Assembly: GCA_015231705.1 (NCBI GenBank)
Contig: JADGBC010000014.1
Location: forward strand, 1-40,092
Direction of reading: 5' to 3'
Origin: Desulfamplus sp.
GTDB taxonomy: Bacteria > Desulfobacterota > Desulfobacteria > Desulfobacterales > Desulfobacteraceae
Length of the DNA stretch: 40,092 bases
In this document: positions 8,455 to 19,250 of the stretch, piece after piece
How positions within the stretch are numbered: the first letter of the stretch is position 1
Layout: each line of letters starts with the position of its first letter
Notes under the pieces: generated by a model
The model's database searches: none
The model's input: the letters and a program-made list of their open reading frames with translations, nothing else
What the model was told of the DNA's origin: nothing
Made by a program: the position numbers and the translations under genes

Positions 8455-9578
8455 GCATTGAAAAAAATAATGGGTGCAAAAATATCACGGAAGCAAAAGT
8501 ACATGACAAGCTCAATATAGCCCACTATTTCCTGTTTATACTTATAACTGCATCACTTGTTCTGTGCTGGAAGATGATGCAAAGCTACATGGATCCTTTG
8601 ATCATTGCTGTTATTTTGTCTGTCCTGACACATCCTATCTACGAATGGATCAGATTAAAATGCAATAACCGAAAAAATCTTGCGGCATTTATATCATCTG
8701 TTCTTCTGATTATGGTGATTATTATCCCCCTGTTTCTGATTTTCTCTGCGGTAATACGTCAAGGTATTATTTCGGTAAGTGCCATAAACAGGTGGATTGC
8801 CGATGGAAATATTGAGAGAGTTGCCCAGACTCCCATGATATCTCACGCATTGGCTCTTTTGCGTGAGCAGATGGATGGGACTCTGTTTAAAGGAGTTGAT
8901 TTTCAGTCCCTGATGATAACTGTCTCCTCCTATACCGGAGAGTTGCTGATGAATCAGAGCAAGTTTATTATCAGCAATATATCTTCTGTTACTGCAAAAT
9001 TCTTTTTGATGACTTTTATCTTTTTTTTTGTGATTCAGGATCAGAAAAAAATATTTGACTACATCTTCCACTTAAGCCCTCTCTCCTCTACACATGAAAA
9101 AATTTTGATTGAAAAGATAAAGGCTGTTGCAAAATCGGCTCTTTTAGGTACTTTGGTGACGGCAATATCACAGGGTACAGCCGGAGGGATTGCGTTTGCG
9201 ATATGCGGTCTGCCAGGCTTTTTCTGGGGGGCTGTCATGGCCTTTGCATCCCTTATACCTTTTGTGGGGACTTCTCTTATCTGGGGACCTGCCGTTATCT
9301 GGCTGTTTCTTTCAGGTTCATGGCCATATGCTCTTTTTCTTACCATCTGGTCTGTTTTTGTGGTAGGAACCATAGATAATGTTGTCCGCCCTCTTTTTAT
9401 GAAAGGCTCTGCTGGCATGGGGACGCTTCTGATATTCTTTTCAATTATTGGGGGGCTAAATTATTTTGGAATCACCGGACTTCTGTATGGTCCTATGATA
9501 TTTGGATTGACCATTGTTTTGCTTTATATTTATGACCTTGAATTTCATGACTTTTTGAAGCAGCAGGATGAAATGTGA
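8451..9578 (+). CDS. AI-2E family (PerM/UPF0118) transporter
   Basis: Multi-TM protein with PLIIAVILSVLTHPIYEWI, LLGTLVTAISQGTAGGIAFAICGLPGFFWGAVMAFASLIPFVGTSLIW, GTIDNVVRPLFMKG. Confidence 0.85.
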   Translation: MSIEKNNGCKNITEAKVHDKLNIAHYFLFILITASLVLCWKMMQSYMDPLIIAVILSVLTHPIYEWIRLKCNNRKNLAAFISSVLLIMVIIIPLFLIFSAVIRQGIISVSAINRWIADGNIERVAQTPMISHALALLREQMDGTLFKGVDFQSLMITVSSYTGELLMNQSKFIISNISSVTAKFFLMTFIFFFVIQDQKKIFDYIFHLSPLSSTHEKILIEKIKAVAKSALLGTLVTAISQGTAGGIAFAICGLPGFFWGAVMAFASLIPFVGTSLIWGPAVIWLFLSGSWPYALFLTIWSVFVVGTIDNVVRPLFMKGSAGMGTLLIFFSIIGGLNYFGITGLLYGPMIFGLTIVLLYIYDLEFHDFLKQQDEM

Positions 9579-9611
9579 ACCAGAAAAGGTAAAATTGTCA
9601 GGAAAACTTAC

Positions 9612-11924
9612 ATGAAAAGCAAAGAAGATGACAAGCGTGAATCAAAATCAGAGTTGGAATCCCTAAAAGCCGAGCTTGAGGAGTTAAGGGCCAAGTTCAA
9701 GGAACACTCCATCCAGGCAGAGCGTGCAATAAAGGCAAAAGGGGAGTTTCTGGCCAACATGAGTCATGAAATCAGGACTCCGATGAATGGAATCATCGGC
9801 ATGATGCACATTCTGATGGATACCACTTTGACACAGGAGCAGAAAAAATATGCAGGCCTTGTTTTCTCAAGTGCCAATGCTCTTCTGTCCCTGATTAATG
9901 ATATTCTTGACTTTTCAAAGATTGAAGCCGGCAAACTTGAATTTGAAAAGAGAAATTTTGATCTTCAGGTTACCATGGAGGATATAAATGCCATGCCTGC
10001 AATCCAGGCAAAGAACAAGGGGATTGATTTTGCATTTACACTTGCACCCGATGTACCAAGACTCCTCAAAGGGGACCCTGGACGGTTGCGTCAGATAATG
10101 AATAATCTGACTGGAAATGCCATAAAGTTTACCGAAAGTGGCGGAGTTACTATAAGGGTTGATCTTGAGGATGAGACAGACAGTCACGCACGGCTAAAAT
10201 TTTCCATTGATGATACAGGTATAGGTATTTCTCCTGATAAAATTGACAAACTGTTTGAAGCTTTTCAACAGGCCGATGCATCCACAACTCGCCAGTTCGG
10301 AGGTACCGGACTTGGACTCTCCATTTCAAAAATGCTTGTTGAGCTTATGAACGGCTCCATAGGTGTTGAAAGTGATGAACTTATAGGCAGCACATTCTGG
10401 TTTATTATAGAGCTTGAGAAACAGAACCTCGAAGATATTTCCGAGATGGATTTTAATATGACATTTACCGGCAATATTGCGAACCAGCGAGTGCTTATTG
10501 TCGGGGATGACCTTACAGCATGCCACTCTCTTCGGGAAAATCTAATGGCTCTTAATATTAAGACTGACGGGACAGACAGTGTTGATGACGCACTTGAAAA
10601 ACTTGTCACTGCCTGGGTGGAGAGAGATCCTTTTAAGGTTGTTCTTGTTGATATCCAGAGTGGAAGCATAAACCCTGAAACTCTTGGAATAAGGGTGACT
10701 GAAACTCCCTGTCTCCATGGTTTGAAATTGGTTCTTATTACTGCAACCGGTAAAAAAGGTGATGCAAAACATTTTGAGGAGTTGGGGTTTTCAGCATATA
10801 TCAGCAAACCTTTGGATATAGATTTGCTCAATAATTGCTTGAAAGCTGTAATGTGTCTGCAGGAGAGTAGCTCACTTGATGTACGTTATCCTATCATAAC
10901 AAGACATTCCATTGCTGAAAACAAGAAGCATCTGAAAAAAATTCTTGTGGTGGAAGACAACGAAACCAATATGATTGTGGCAAGAGCACTTTTGTCAAAG
11001 CTCGGGTATAATGCTGATGAGGCGTTTAACGGTAAAGAAGGTGTGGACAAAGTCCGGTCAACCCATTATGATATTATTTTTATGGACTGTCAGATGCCTG
11101 TAATGGATGGATTCAGTGCAACAAGGCAGATTCGGGAACTTGAGAAAGCAGGAATACACATCCCCATTGTAGCCATGACTGCCAATGCAATGAAGGGTGA
11201 TAAAGAGAGATGTATTGAGGCGGGAATGGATGACTTTATATCCAAACCTGTTGATCCTCAACAGCTTGCTCAGGTGATAAACAAGTATATATCTTTAAAG
11301 GCGTTAACTGCCAATATCCAGAAGCAACCTGAATCTCAATCTCCAAAGTCTGTTTCTTATGCTTATGGTTTTGATAGAGATGTTGAGTGTGTCGATAACT
11401 TGGTTGAAAGCTACAGTAACCATAAATCAAATGATCGTAAGGCAGCAGAAGAGATTCAAGATGAGATTCAAATAAGAGGTTTGCATCAGGCGGCAGATGG
11501 TTTTAAGGTGCCGGATGATCATCATGATAAAAGTAAAAAAGATGGAAAATCTACGGAAACACCATCACCAGAAATACCAGAATCAGAAACACCAGTTTTT
11601 GACAGATTGGCCATGCTCAAAAGATTTGGAGATGATGAAGAGACCGTATCATTGATTATTGATGCTTTTATTGAAGAGGCCAATGGTATAGTTATGTCTC
11701 TTGAACAGGCTGTAAATAGTGGTGATGAAGAGGAGATCAAAGCACTAAGCCACGCTTTAAAAGGATCGTCTGCAAATGTTCATGCAATGTTACTTAACAT
11801 AAGGGCAATTGAGATGGAGATGACCGTAAAAAGAGGGATCATGAATCGTACACCTTCACTGTTGGAAGAGATAAAAAAAGAGTTAAAATTGTTCACTGAC
11901 CTTTTAACTATTGGTCATGTATGA
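9612..11924 (+). CDS. Soluble hybrid sensor histidine kinase (HisKA-HATPase-REC-REC-HPt)
   Basis: [75 protein letters not shown]...[21 protein letters not shown]. No predicted N-terminal TM or sensor segment. Confidence 0.9.
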   Translation: MKSKEDDKRESKSELESLKAELEELRAKFKEHSIQAERAIKAKGEFLANMSHEIRTPMNGIIGMMHILMDTTLTQEQKKYAGLVFSSANALLSLINDILDFSKIEAGKLEFEKRNFDLQVTMEDINAMPAIQAKNKGIDFAFTLAPDVPRLLKGDPGRLRQIMNNLTGNAIKFTESGGVTIRVDLEDETDSHARLKFSIDDTGIGISPDKIDKLFEAFQQADASTTRQFGGTGLGLSISKMLVELMNGSIGVESDELIGSTFWFIIELEKQNLEDISEMDFNMTFTGNIANQRVLIVGDDLTACHSLRENLMALNIKTDGTDSVDDALEKLVTAWVERDPFKVVLVDIQSGSINPETLGIRVTETPCLHGLKLVLITATGKKGDAKHFEELGFSAYISKPLDIDLLNNCLKAVMCLQESSSLDVRYPIITRHSIAENKKHLKKILVVEDNETNMIVARALLSKLGYNADEAFNGKEGVDKVRSTHYDIIFMDCQMPVMDGFSATRQIRELEKAGIHIPIVAMTANAMKGDKERCIEAGMDDFISKPVDPQQLAQVINKYISLKALTANIQKQPESQSPKSVSYAYGFDRDVECVDNLVESYSNHKSNDRKAAEEIQDEIQIRGLHQAADGFKVPDDHHDKSKKDGKSTETPSPEIPESETPVFDRLAMLKRFGDDEETVSLIIDAFIEEANGIVMSLEQAVNSGDEEEIKALSHALKGSSANVHAMLLNIRAIEMEMTVKRGIMNRTPSLLEEIKKELKLFTDLLTIGHV

Positions 11925-13108
11925 GGGATTCAATGATTGATATAAACACTATGTCAGTTCTTATCGTTGATGATATGAAGAGCATGAGGCTTTCAATACG
12001 CAATATGTTTAAACAACTGCGTTTAGGCAGCAATATACGTCATGCTGAAAATGGCCGTGAAGCCCTTAAAATACTGGCAGAGGTTCCTGTTGACATGGCG
12101 GTAATAGATTGGAACATGCCCGTAATGAACGGCATTACACTTCTCAGAAATATAAGAAATACCAGAGATATGCGAGATATGCCCGTTATCATGATTACTG
12201 CCGAAGCAGAAAGGGATATCGTGCTTAATGTGGCTGAATCTGATATTGATGCTTATCTTCTCAAGCCTCTTACCATGAAATCTCTGGAGGAGAAGGTTAA
12301 AGCAGTCATTCACTCTGCAAACAATCCAGACAAAACGACCATTCATCTTTATAATGCAAGGGATTATGAGGAGGCAGGAGATATAAAAAGTGCAATTGAA
12401 GAGACACGTCTTGCTCTTCAGGAGAAACCAAAAGCATCCAGAATTTTAAGAAACCTTGGTCTTCTATATGAGAAGGTCAATAATGATAAGATGACAGAAA
12501 AGTGTCTTCAAAAAGCTGTTGCAGTCAATAAAGAGGATGATGTCTCAAGGTACCTGCTGGTCGATTTCTATCTTAAAAAGAATGATCTGGCAAGTGCAGT
12601 CAATTACTATGAGCAGGCCAGAGTTCTGGGTTCACAGATAATTTCCAAGGGTATTGAGATTGGGGAACGCCTTATTGAAAAAGGAATGACATCTGAGGCC
12701 GTGAATATCTTTACCAGACTGATGAAGAGCTCAAAAGATACTCTTTCTGTTAAGGATAATGTAGTTAACATCTGTATTCAGCATGGCGAGTACGGATATG
12801 TCAAACAGTTGCTGGCAGACCTTATTCAGGAAGAGCCGGACCGGGTTGATCTCCAACTTAAGGCGGCTCGTGTTTATACAGAGACTAATGAACCTGACAA
12901 AGCATTAGAATACTATGAAAATGTTAACAGTATTGCTAAAATTGACCGTGATTTGACAACAGAGGAGCTTATTAATGTTAAGCTTATGATTGCACAAGCA
13001 TATATTGAAAAAAATAAGCCGTTTATTGTAGAGCAGTATCTCAATCAGATACTTAAAATTGACCCCAGACATGCGGCAGCACTCGAACTCAGGAGGCAGA
13101 ATGCTTGA
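11921..13108 (+). CDS. CheY-like response regulator with C-terminal TPR repeats
   Basis: [21 protein letters not shown]...[19 protein letters not shown]...LKPL, followed by TPR-like helices; overlaps the kinase gene by 4 nt. Confidence 0.85.
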   Translation: MRDSMIDINTMSVLIVDDMKSMRLSIRNMFKQLRLGSNIRHAENGREALKILAEVPVDMAVIDWNMPVMNGITLLRNIRNTRDMRDMPVIMITAEAERDIVLNVAESDIDAYLLKPLTMKSLEEKVKAVIHSANNPDKTTIHLYNARDYEEAGDIKSAIEETRLALQEKPKASRILRNLGLLYEKVNNDKMTEKCLQKAVAVNKEDDVSRYLLVDFYLKKNDLASAVNYYEQARVLGSQIISKGIEIGERLIEKGMTSEAVNIFTRLMKSSKDTLSVKDNVVNICIQHGEYGYVKQLLADLIQEEPDRVDLQLKAARVYTETNEPDKALEYYENVNSIAKIDRDLTTEELINVKLMIAQAYIEKNKPFIVEQYLNQILKIDPRHAAALELRRQNA

Positions 13109-13305
13109 TTCACACCTTTCATTATTCCCTCATCAGTCATAACAATACTTTTTAAAAGAAGATTTCCTGAAAATTAGGGAATGCTATTAGACTTAGTGAA
13201 TTAAGGATGGCTATTTTTCAAGATATTTTTGATTTAATTAAAAGATATCTTCTGACTAAAACATTGTGAATACTTACCAGTAATTATTATAAAAGTAATA
13301 AGTTT

Positions 13306-14064
13306 ATGACAAAAATAATAAGCATAGCAAATCAGAAAGGCGGAGTCGGCAAAACAACCACTGCTGTGAATCTTTCAGCCGCCCTTGCACAAAAAGGCAG
13401 AAAAACATTGATTGTGGATTGCGACCCTCAGGCTAATGCCACAACCGCAATAAGAATAAACAAGTCTTCCCTCGACTACTCTTTGTATCATGGACTCATA
13501 GGTGAGGCAGCTATGGCTGATATCATTCAGCCTACTGCCATTGAGAATCTAATGATTGTCCCCTCAAATGTTGAACTTATAGGCTTTGAAGTGGAAATGA
13601 TGTCAAACAAGGGAAGAGAGGAGATTCTTAAAAAACTTTTAGTCACCATACAGGAGGAGTTTGACTATTTTATTATTGACTGTCCTCCATCTTTAAGTCT
13701 ATTGACTCTGAACGCTCTTACAGCCTCGGATTCAGTATTAGTACCCCTCCAAAGCGAGTTTCTTGCCCTGGAGGGAGTCGGGCAGTTACTCAAAACCATT
13801 AAACTTATCAAGCAGTCATTTAACCCTTCACTTAAAATTGAGGGGATACTTATGACGATGTTTGATAAAAGGACAAATCTTTCGAGGCAGGTTGCTCAGG
13901 ATGCTGAAGGCTATTTCAAGGAGATGATTTTTAAAACCAAAATTCCAAGGAGTATTAAACTTGGAGAAGCTCCAAGTTATGGTATGCCTGTGATTACCTA
14001 TGATCCGTCTTCTATTGCCTCCTTGAGTTATCTATCACTTGCAGAGGAGTTGATTACAAGATGA
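13306..14064 (+). CDS. parA: Chromosome partitioning ATPase ParA/Soj
   Basis: IISIANQKGGVGKTTTAVNLSAALAQKGRKTLIVDCDPQANATT; DYFIIDCPPSLSLLTLNAL. Confidence 0.95.
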   Translation: MTKIISIANQKGGVGKTTTAVNLSAALAQKGRKTLIVDCDPQANATTAIRINKSSLDYSLYHGLIGEAAMADIIQPTAIENLMIVPSNVELIGFEVEMMSNKGREEILKKLLVTIQEEFDYFIIDCPPSLSLLTLNALTASDSVLVPLQSEFLALEGVGQLLKTIKLIKQSFNPSLKIEGILMTMFDKRTNLSRQVAQDAEGYFKEMIFKTKIPRSIKLGEAPSYGMPVITYDPSSIASLSYLSLAEELITR

Positions 14065-14930
14065 GCATGAACAGAAAAACAGGGCTTGGCAGAGGAATAT
14101 CAGCCCTGATTCCAGATTTTGATACTCTGGATGAAAATACAGGCGGTTTTTTCATGTGCAGGACAGATGATATAGTACCCAACCGGTTTCAACCCAGAAC
14201 CTCCTTTTCAGAGGAGGAGCTTGAGAGGCTTACAAATTCTATAATTGAACAAGGAATTCTCCAGCCCCTTCTGGTTAGAAAGCAGAAGCAGGGCGGATAT
14301 GAGCTCATTGCTGGAGAGAGACGGCTTCGTGCTGCAAAACGTGCAAATCTTGACCATGTTCCTGCCATTATAAAAGATCTGACCGATGAGCAGATGCTTG
14401 AAGTATCGATTATTGAAAATGTCCAGAGATCCAATCTGAACCCTCTAGAAGAGGCTGAAGCGTACCACAGACTTATAAATGAATTTCAATATACCCAGGA
14501 GATGGTGGCTCAAAAAATTGGAAAGAATCGATCTACCATTGCAAATTTCCTAAGACTCAGAGGGTTGCCAGAACCGGTCATGCAGAGTCTTTCAAACGAA
14601 GAGATATCAATGGGACATGCACGTGCTATTCTTGGTGCCGGCAGTGAAGAACACCAGATAAAAACTTGGGAGACAGTTGTGTCAAGAGGCCTTTCTGTAA
14701 GGGCAACAGAGCATCTGGTGAAGAAACTTAAATCCCAGGCAGAATCAAAACGTAATACCAGCCATACTCATGATATTGATTACATCAAGAGTGTCTGTTC
14801 TGATCTTACCCGTAAAATCAGCTATCCTGTCTCTATAAAAAAGAGCGGAGATAAGGGTAAGGTTGAGATCTCCTTTAGAGACAGCAAGGAATTTGAACGG
14901 ATTATCGAACTGCTCAACAAGATGCCATGA
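14061..14930 (+). CDS. parB: Chromosome partitioning protein ParB/Spo0J
   Basis: GLGRGISALIPD, ELIAGERRLRAAKRANLDHVPAIIK, EQMLEVSIIENVQRSNLNPLEEAEAYHRLI, QKIGKNRSTIANFLRLRGLP. Confidence 0.95.
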   Translation: MSMNRKTGLGRGISALIPDFDTLDENTGGFFMCRTDDIVPNRFQPRTSFSEEELERLTNSIIEQGILQPLLVRKQKQGGYELIAGERRLRAAKRANLDHVPAIIKDLTDEQMLEVSIIENVQRSNLNPLEEAEAYHRLINEFQYTQEMVAQKIGKNRSTIANFLRLRGLPEPVMQSLSNEEISMGHARAILGAGSEEHQIKTWETVVSRGLSVRATEHLVKKLKSQAESKRNTSHTHDIDYIKSVCSDLTRKISYPVSIKKSGDKGKVEISFRDSKEFERIIELLNKMP

Positions 14931-14977
14931 AAATGGCCCTGCAACTCCTACCTTATTCAATTTCCAGGTAAAACATA

Positions 14978-16906
14978 ATGAAAATTACCATCGCAAAAAC
15001 AGCCGGATTCTGTATGGGGGTACGCCGAGCGGTGGATATGGTATTAGATGCTGCTAACAAGACCTGCGATCCTATCTGTACCTATGGTCCCCTTATTCAC
15101 AATCCACAGGTTCTTCAAATGCTTGAAGAAAAGGGTATTCCTACCATTAACCATATACCTGAGAAAGGAGATGGAACCATTCTTATCCGTGCTCATGGAG
15201 TGCCACCCCAGGAGCAAAGAGCACTTAAGGATGCCGGGTTCAAGGTTATCAATGCCACGTGCCCCAGAGTTATACGTGTACAGACAATCATAAGAAAACA
15301 TGCTGCAAAAGGCTTTGTGGCTATCATAATCGGAGATCAAGATCACCCTGAAGTCAAGGGGCTTATGGGATATGCTAAGATTGAAAATGATGTACAGGAC
15401 ACTAATAACAGTAATGAAAAGAGCAGGATTGACAGTAATGAAGAGGGCAAGTTTGGAAATGGTGGACAGGGGGGAAGGGGATACACTGTTTCAACTATAG
15501 AAGAGCTTGCCGCTCTTCCAGGATTTGACAAAGCAATCATTGTTGCTCAGACTACACAGGATACAGTCTTTTACCATGAAGTAAAAGAGTGGATCTCAGA
15601 CCATTATCCACACTATAAAATATTTGACACCATATGCGACTCAACAGAAAAGAGGCAGGCTGAGACACGTAGAATTGCCAAACAGAGCGATGTGGTTGTG
15701 GTGGTTGGCGGCAAGGATAGTGGTAATACGCGTCGTCTTGCTCAGGTTGCCACAGAAACTGTATCTGACCGACGGGATGGAGCCTCTTTTGCAGTACATA
15801 TTGAGGATGTGTCAGAACTTGATATGGAGAGCCTGGTCTGGGCACGAACCATTGCCATCACAGCAGGAGCCTCAACCCCCAACTGGACTATAAACCATAC
15901 AAGCAGAGCTATTGAGAATGCATTGCAAAAGAGGCAAGACTATCTCAAAGTCCTTGTTCGAAGAGTCCGTAACTTCCTGTTAAGAAGTAATTTTCTCCTT
16001 TCAGCAGGTGCCGGAAGTCTCACCTATGCCTGCTCAACAATCCAGGGAATTGATCACAATCTGATTCATGCTTTTATTTCAATGCTATATGTTCTTTCCA
16101 TGCAGATTCTAAACAACCTCTTTTCCATCAAATCAGATAAATACAATAACCCTGAAAGGGCTGATTTTTATGACTCCAACAAAGTTGTGCTTGCTGTTAG
16201 TGCAACTGTCAGCGGTGCGACAGGTCTTTGTCTCTCATATACAACTGGAATATTGCCATTTATACTGCTTTCTTTTATGAGCCTGCTTGGTCTCCTCTAC
16301 AACCAGAAAATTTTTCCTGACTTTATTCCTCCTATCTATTTATTTAACCGCAAAATTATGAGGATAAAGGATATTCCAGGATCAAAAACCATTCTGATTG
16401 CCGTAGCATGGGGAACTGTTACTTCTTTGCTGCCGGCTCTGTCAACAACTGGACAAAGTGTTGTGCTGGAAAATTCTGGTAACATCACAATGACAGCTTC
16501 CGGAACCTCCTTACTCCAAATATTGCTGGAAACACTTACAGGAATCTCTTTTATCATTCCTTTTATTTTTTCCACTTCTATTGTGTTTGCACGTACAGCC
16601 TTTTTTGCAATTATAGAAATTCAGGGAGACCGCATAACCGGCAAGGAGACCATTCCAATTATTCTGGGAGAAAAGAAGAGCCTTAAACTGATTCGAAATA
16701 TCTTGCTGCTTGCATTTGCAACCCTTTTTGTTTCTGGCTTGTTAGGCCTTCTATCAATATCAGGCATGTTCATTGCCTGTGTCCCGTTATCAATACTTTA
16801 TGTCATAAAATTGCATGAGAAAGGGAAAATTACTTCTGGTATGCATCTTGAATTTATTATTGAGTCCCATTTTCTTTTTGCAGGTTTAATAGCAGCTTTT
16901 TTTTAA
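14978..16906 (+). CDS. ispH: 4-hydroxy-3-methylbut-2-enyl diphosphate reductase (IspH) fused to a C-terminal UbiA-like prenyltransferase domain
   Basis: N-terminus: KTAGFCMGVRRAVD, NATCPRV, DSTEKRQAETR, GASTPNWTI. C-terminus: about 300-aa multi-TM region with KDIPGSKTILIAVAWG and EIQGDRITGKETIPIILG, typical of UbiA-superfamily motif 2. Confidence 0.88.
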   Translation: MKITIAKTAGFCMGVRRAVDMVLDAANKTCDPICTYGPLIHNPQVLQMLEEKGIPTINHIPEKGDGTILIRAHGVPPQEQRALKDAGFKVINATCPRVIRVQTIIRKHAAKGFVAIIIGDQDHPEVKGLMGYAKIENDVQDTNNSNEKSRIDSNEEGKFGNGGQGGRGYTVSTIEELAALPGFDKAIIVAQTTQDTVFYHEVKEWISDHYPHYKIFDTICDSTEKRQAETRRIAKQSDVVVVVGGKDSGNTRRLAQVATETVSDRRDGASFAVHIEDVSELDMESLVWARTIAITAGASTPNWTINHTSRAIENALQKRQDYLKVLVRRVRNFLLRSNFLLSAGAGSLTYACSTIQGIDHNLIHAFISMLYVLSMQILNNLFSIKSDKYNNPERADFYDSNKVVLAVSATVSGATGLCLSYTTGILPFILLSFMSLLGLLYNQKIFPDFIPPIYLFNRKIMRIKDIPGSKTILIAVAWGTVTSLLPALSTTGQSVVLENSGNITMTASGTSLLQILLETLTGISFIIPFIFSTSIVFARTAFFAIIEIQGDRITGKETIPIILGEKKSLKLIRNILLLAFATLFVSGLLGLLSISGMFIACVPLSILYVIKLHEKGKITSGMHLEFIIESHFLFAGLIAAFF

Positions 16907-16962
16907 ATCAGACTGGTATAGCCGTTTTTTGGGGCTGTATATCAGAGTAAGGCACGAAAAAT

Positions 16963-19128
16963 ATGTCAAATATAAACACAATAACAGGCCTTGGTCTCAC
17001 TGTAGGAGAGCTTGCTGTAAAACAGGCATTAATCACTGAATCAGATCTTGAAAAAGCGGTAAGAACATGTGCTGAACTTGAGAATAGCCATGACGCAATA
17101 CCTGAATACCTGATTGCCCAAAACCTTATTTCACAAAATGATTTTGAGAAACTACTGGCATTTGCCAAAGCTATGGAGACACGAAGTAAGGATATTAAGT
17201 TTGGTAATATTGCCATAACAAAGGGGTTTATTACCCAATCCATACTTGAACTTGCTCTGGAAGAGCAGTCCGCTGTTTTTAAAAACCGGAAAAAATATAC
17301 TCTGCTTGGTGATATCCTTGTTGATGCAGGAATGCTTACACCTCAACAGCGCGATCTCATTCTTGTAGAACAGAATCGCTATCCCTCTGGAACCAATTCC
17401 CCCTCTAATCAAAGTGCAATTGGCACATCTGATTCTGAGATTTTTTTGGCTGATGGAGATAACTCAGTTAAAGGTAATACATCAAGCTTTTCACATGATT
17501 CGATGCATAAAAATTTTGCACAATCTGAAGTGTTCCCATCTGGCATAAGATTAATTATTAAAGGTGATGGCAATGCTGCATATCTCTTTAAAACAGAAGG
17601 TTTTAATAAAGAGATCAGCATAGGTCAGATAAAAGAACTTCTTGGCTCCCGTAATATTATCCACGGCATTACTGACAATAACCTTATTCAAAAATTCATT
17701 GACTCTGATATTTTTTATTCTAAACCCTTTAAAATAGCTGAGGGTAATGCTCCTGTACAGGGGCAGAACGCATCTATTCAGTATTTTTTTACAAAAAATC
17801 GCTTAAAGGCAGGAACTATCCGTGAGGATGGTACTATAGATTTTCGTGAGAGGGGAAATATTCCACAGGTTGAAAAGGGGGCTGTTCTGGCTGTAAAGAG
17901 AAATGCAGTTGAGGGTAAGGTTGGTAAAAATATATTTAACGATACTGTAAGGGTTCTGCCTACCCGCGACATAAGGTTGAAACCTGGCAAGGGTACGGCT
18001 CTCTCTTCAGACAGATTAAAGGTTATTGCATCTGTATCTGGCCACCCTAAGCTTGCCTCAGATGGCACTATTTATGTTTATGACACTTTTGTTGTTCAAA
18101 AAGATGTAGATTTTAAAACCGGTAATATCGATTATCACGGAGATGTAACTGTCAGGGGGTGTATTCAGAACGGATTCAAGGTAAGAGCCAACAACGTCCG
18201 TGCTGCAGAGGTTGATGGGGCTACAATCATCGCACAGGGTAATGTGATGATTGAACAAGGGGTCAACGAATCAAATATATCTTCTCAGGGCTCTCTTAGT
18301 GCAAAGTTCATTCAAAATTCTAAAATATCATGCGTTGGTGATGTATCCACGGAAAAGGAAGTTGTTGAATCAAACATTGAGTGCAGTGGCACCTGTAATA
18401 TCAAAGGCGTTATAATATATTCAAGGATATCAGCTAAAATGGGCCTTTACGCCAGACAGATAGGGATGGAAAAGTCCCCCCCAAGCACCATCAGAGTCGG
18501 TGTAGATACTTTTGTTGATAGATCTTTAAAGAGGTTGCAACGAGATATTGCAGCGGCAAAAGAGTCTGAAGCTATGTTCATAGAAAATATAACTAAACTG
18601 CGACAGGAAATTGAGGATGCTGAGGGTAAAATTGTTCGTTTGACCACAATTAAAGAGCGTTATGAAGACGAACGGATGGATCTTTTATCTTCTATATCTT
18701 ATTTGGACACCAGGCAGGATAGTGAAAAAATAAAGAGAATGCAGTCTGAACTGAATATTGTTGCGAAAAATTACACGGAAATCAGCCGCAAATTTGCAAT
18801 GTGCCATGAAAATATCAGGGCAATCAGGCAGGCTATCTCAGATACTGAACAGAAGAAAAAAGAGAATTCGGTTCAGATAGCGGATCTTTTGAAGGAGAAA
18901 GAGACCTTGGTTGAATGGGTGGAGAGAAATCCAGGTGTTCCAATGGTTAAAGTGGAAGGGCAGATTATGGCAGGTACACATGTTTTTGGAAGGTATTCTG
19001 AAGAGACCATTAAATCCAGCGTCAAGGCAGTAGTCATCAAGGAAGATCAGGTAAGCCGTTTTGGCAGAGACAGTTTTGGCAAGGACAGTGAAGCCAATTT
19101 ATGGAAAATATATATTACAAAAATATAG
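16963..19128 (+). CDS. DUF342/FapA-domain protein with an N-terminal GspE-like region
   Basis: KPGKGTALSSDRLKVIASVSGHPKLASDGTIYVYDTFVVQKDVDFKTGNIDYHGDVTVRGCIQNGFKVRA and repeated beta-helix turns followed by coiled coil. Confidence 0.8.
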   Translation: MSNINTITGLGLTVGELAVKQALITESDLEKAVRTCAELENSHDAIPEYLIAQNLISQNDFEKLLAFAKAMETRSKDIKFGNIAITKGFITQSILELALEEQSAVFKNRKKYTLLGDILVDAGMLTPQQRDLILVEQNRYPSGTNSPSNQSAIGTSDSEIFLADGDNSVKGNTSSFSHDSMHKNFAQSEVFPSGIRLIIKGDGNAAYLFKTEGFNKEISIGQIKELLGSRNIIHGITDNNLIQKFIDSDIFYSKPFKIAEGNAPVQGQNASIQYFFTKNRLKAGTIREDGTIDFRERGNIPQVEKGAVLAVKRNAVEGKVGKNIFNDTVRVLPTRDIRLKPGKGTALSSDRLKVIASVSGHPKLASDGTIYVYDTFVVQKDVDFKTGNIDYHGDVTVRGCIQNGFKVRANNVRAAEVDGATIIAQGNVMIEQGVNESNISSQGSLSAKFIQNSKISCVGDVSTEKEVVESNIECSGTCNIKGVIIYSRISAKMGLYARQIGMEKSPPSTIRVGVDTFVDRSLKRLQRDIAAAKESEAMFIENITKLRQEIEDAEGKIVRLTTIKERYEDERMDLLSSISYLDTRQDSEKIKRMQSELNIVAKNYTEISRKFAMCHENIRAIRQAISDTEQKKKENSVQIADLLKEKETLVEWVERNPGVPMVKVEGQIMAGTHVFGRYSEETIKSSVKAVVIKEDQVSRFGRDSFGKDSEANLWKIYITKI

Positions 19129-19250
19129 CATAAACACCTGCTTACATATCCTGAGTCGCTTATTGTCAAGATCGTATGAGCCCAAAAAATTCATGCATTG
19201 TTCTTCACACCACAACCTGAACGCTTGTGGTATAGTCAATGAATTAGCGT

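Noticed and set aside
13306-14930. parS site near parAB
   Set aside because: I found no sequence close to TGTTTCACGTGAAACA in the window.
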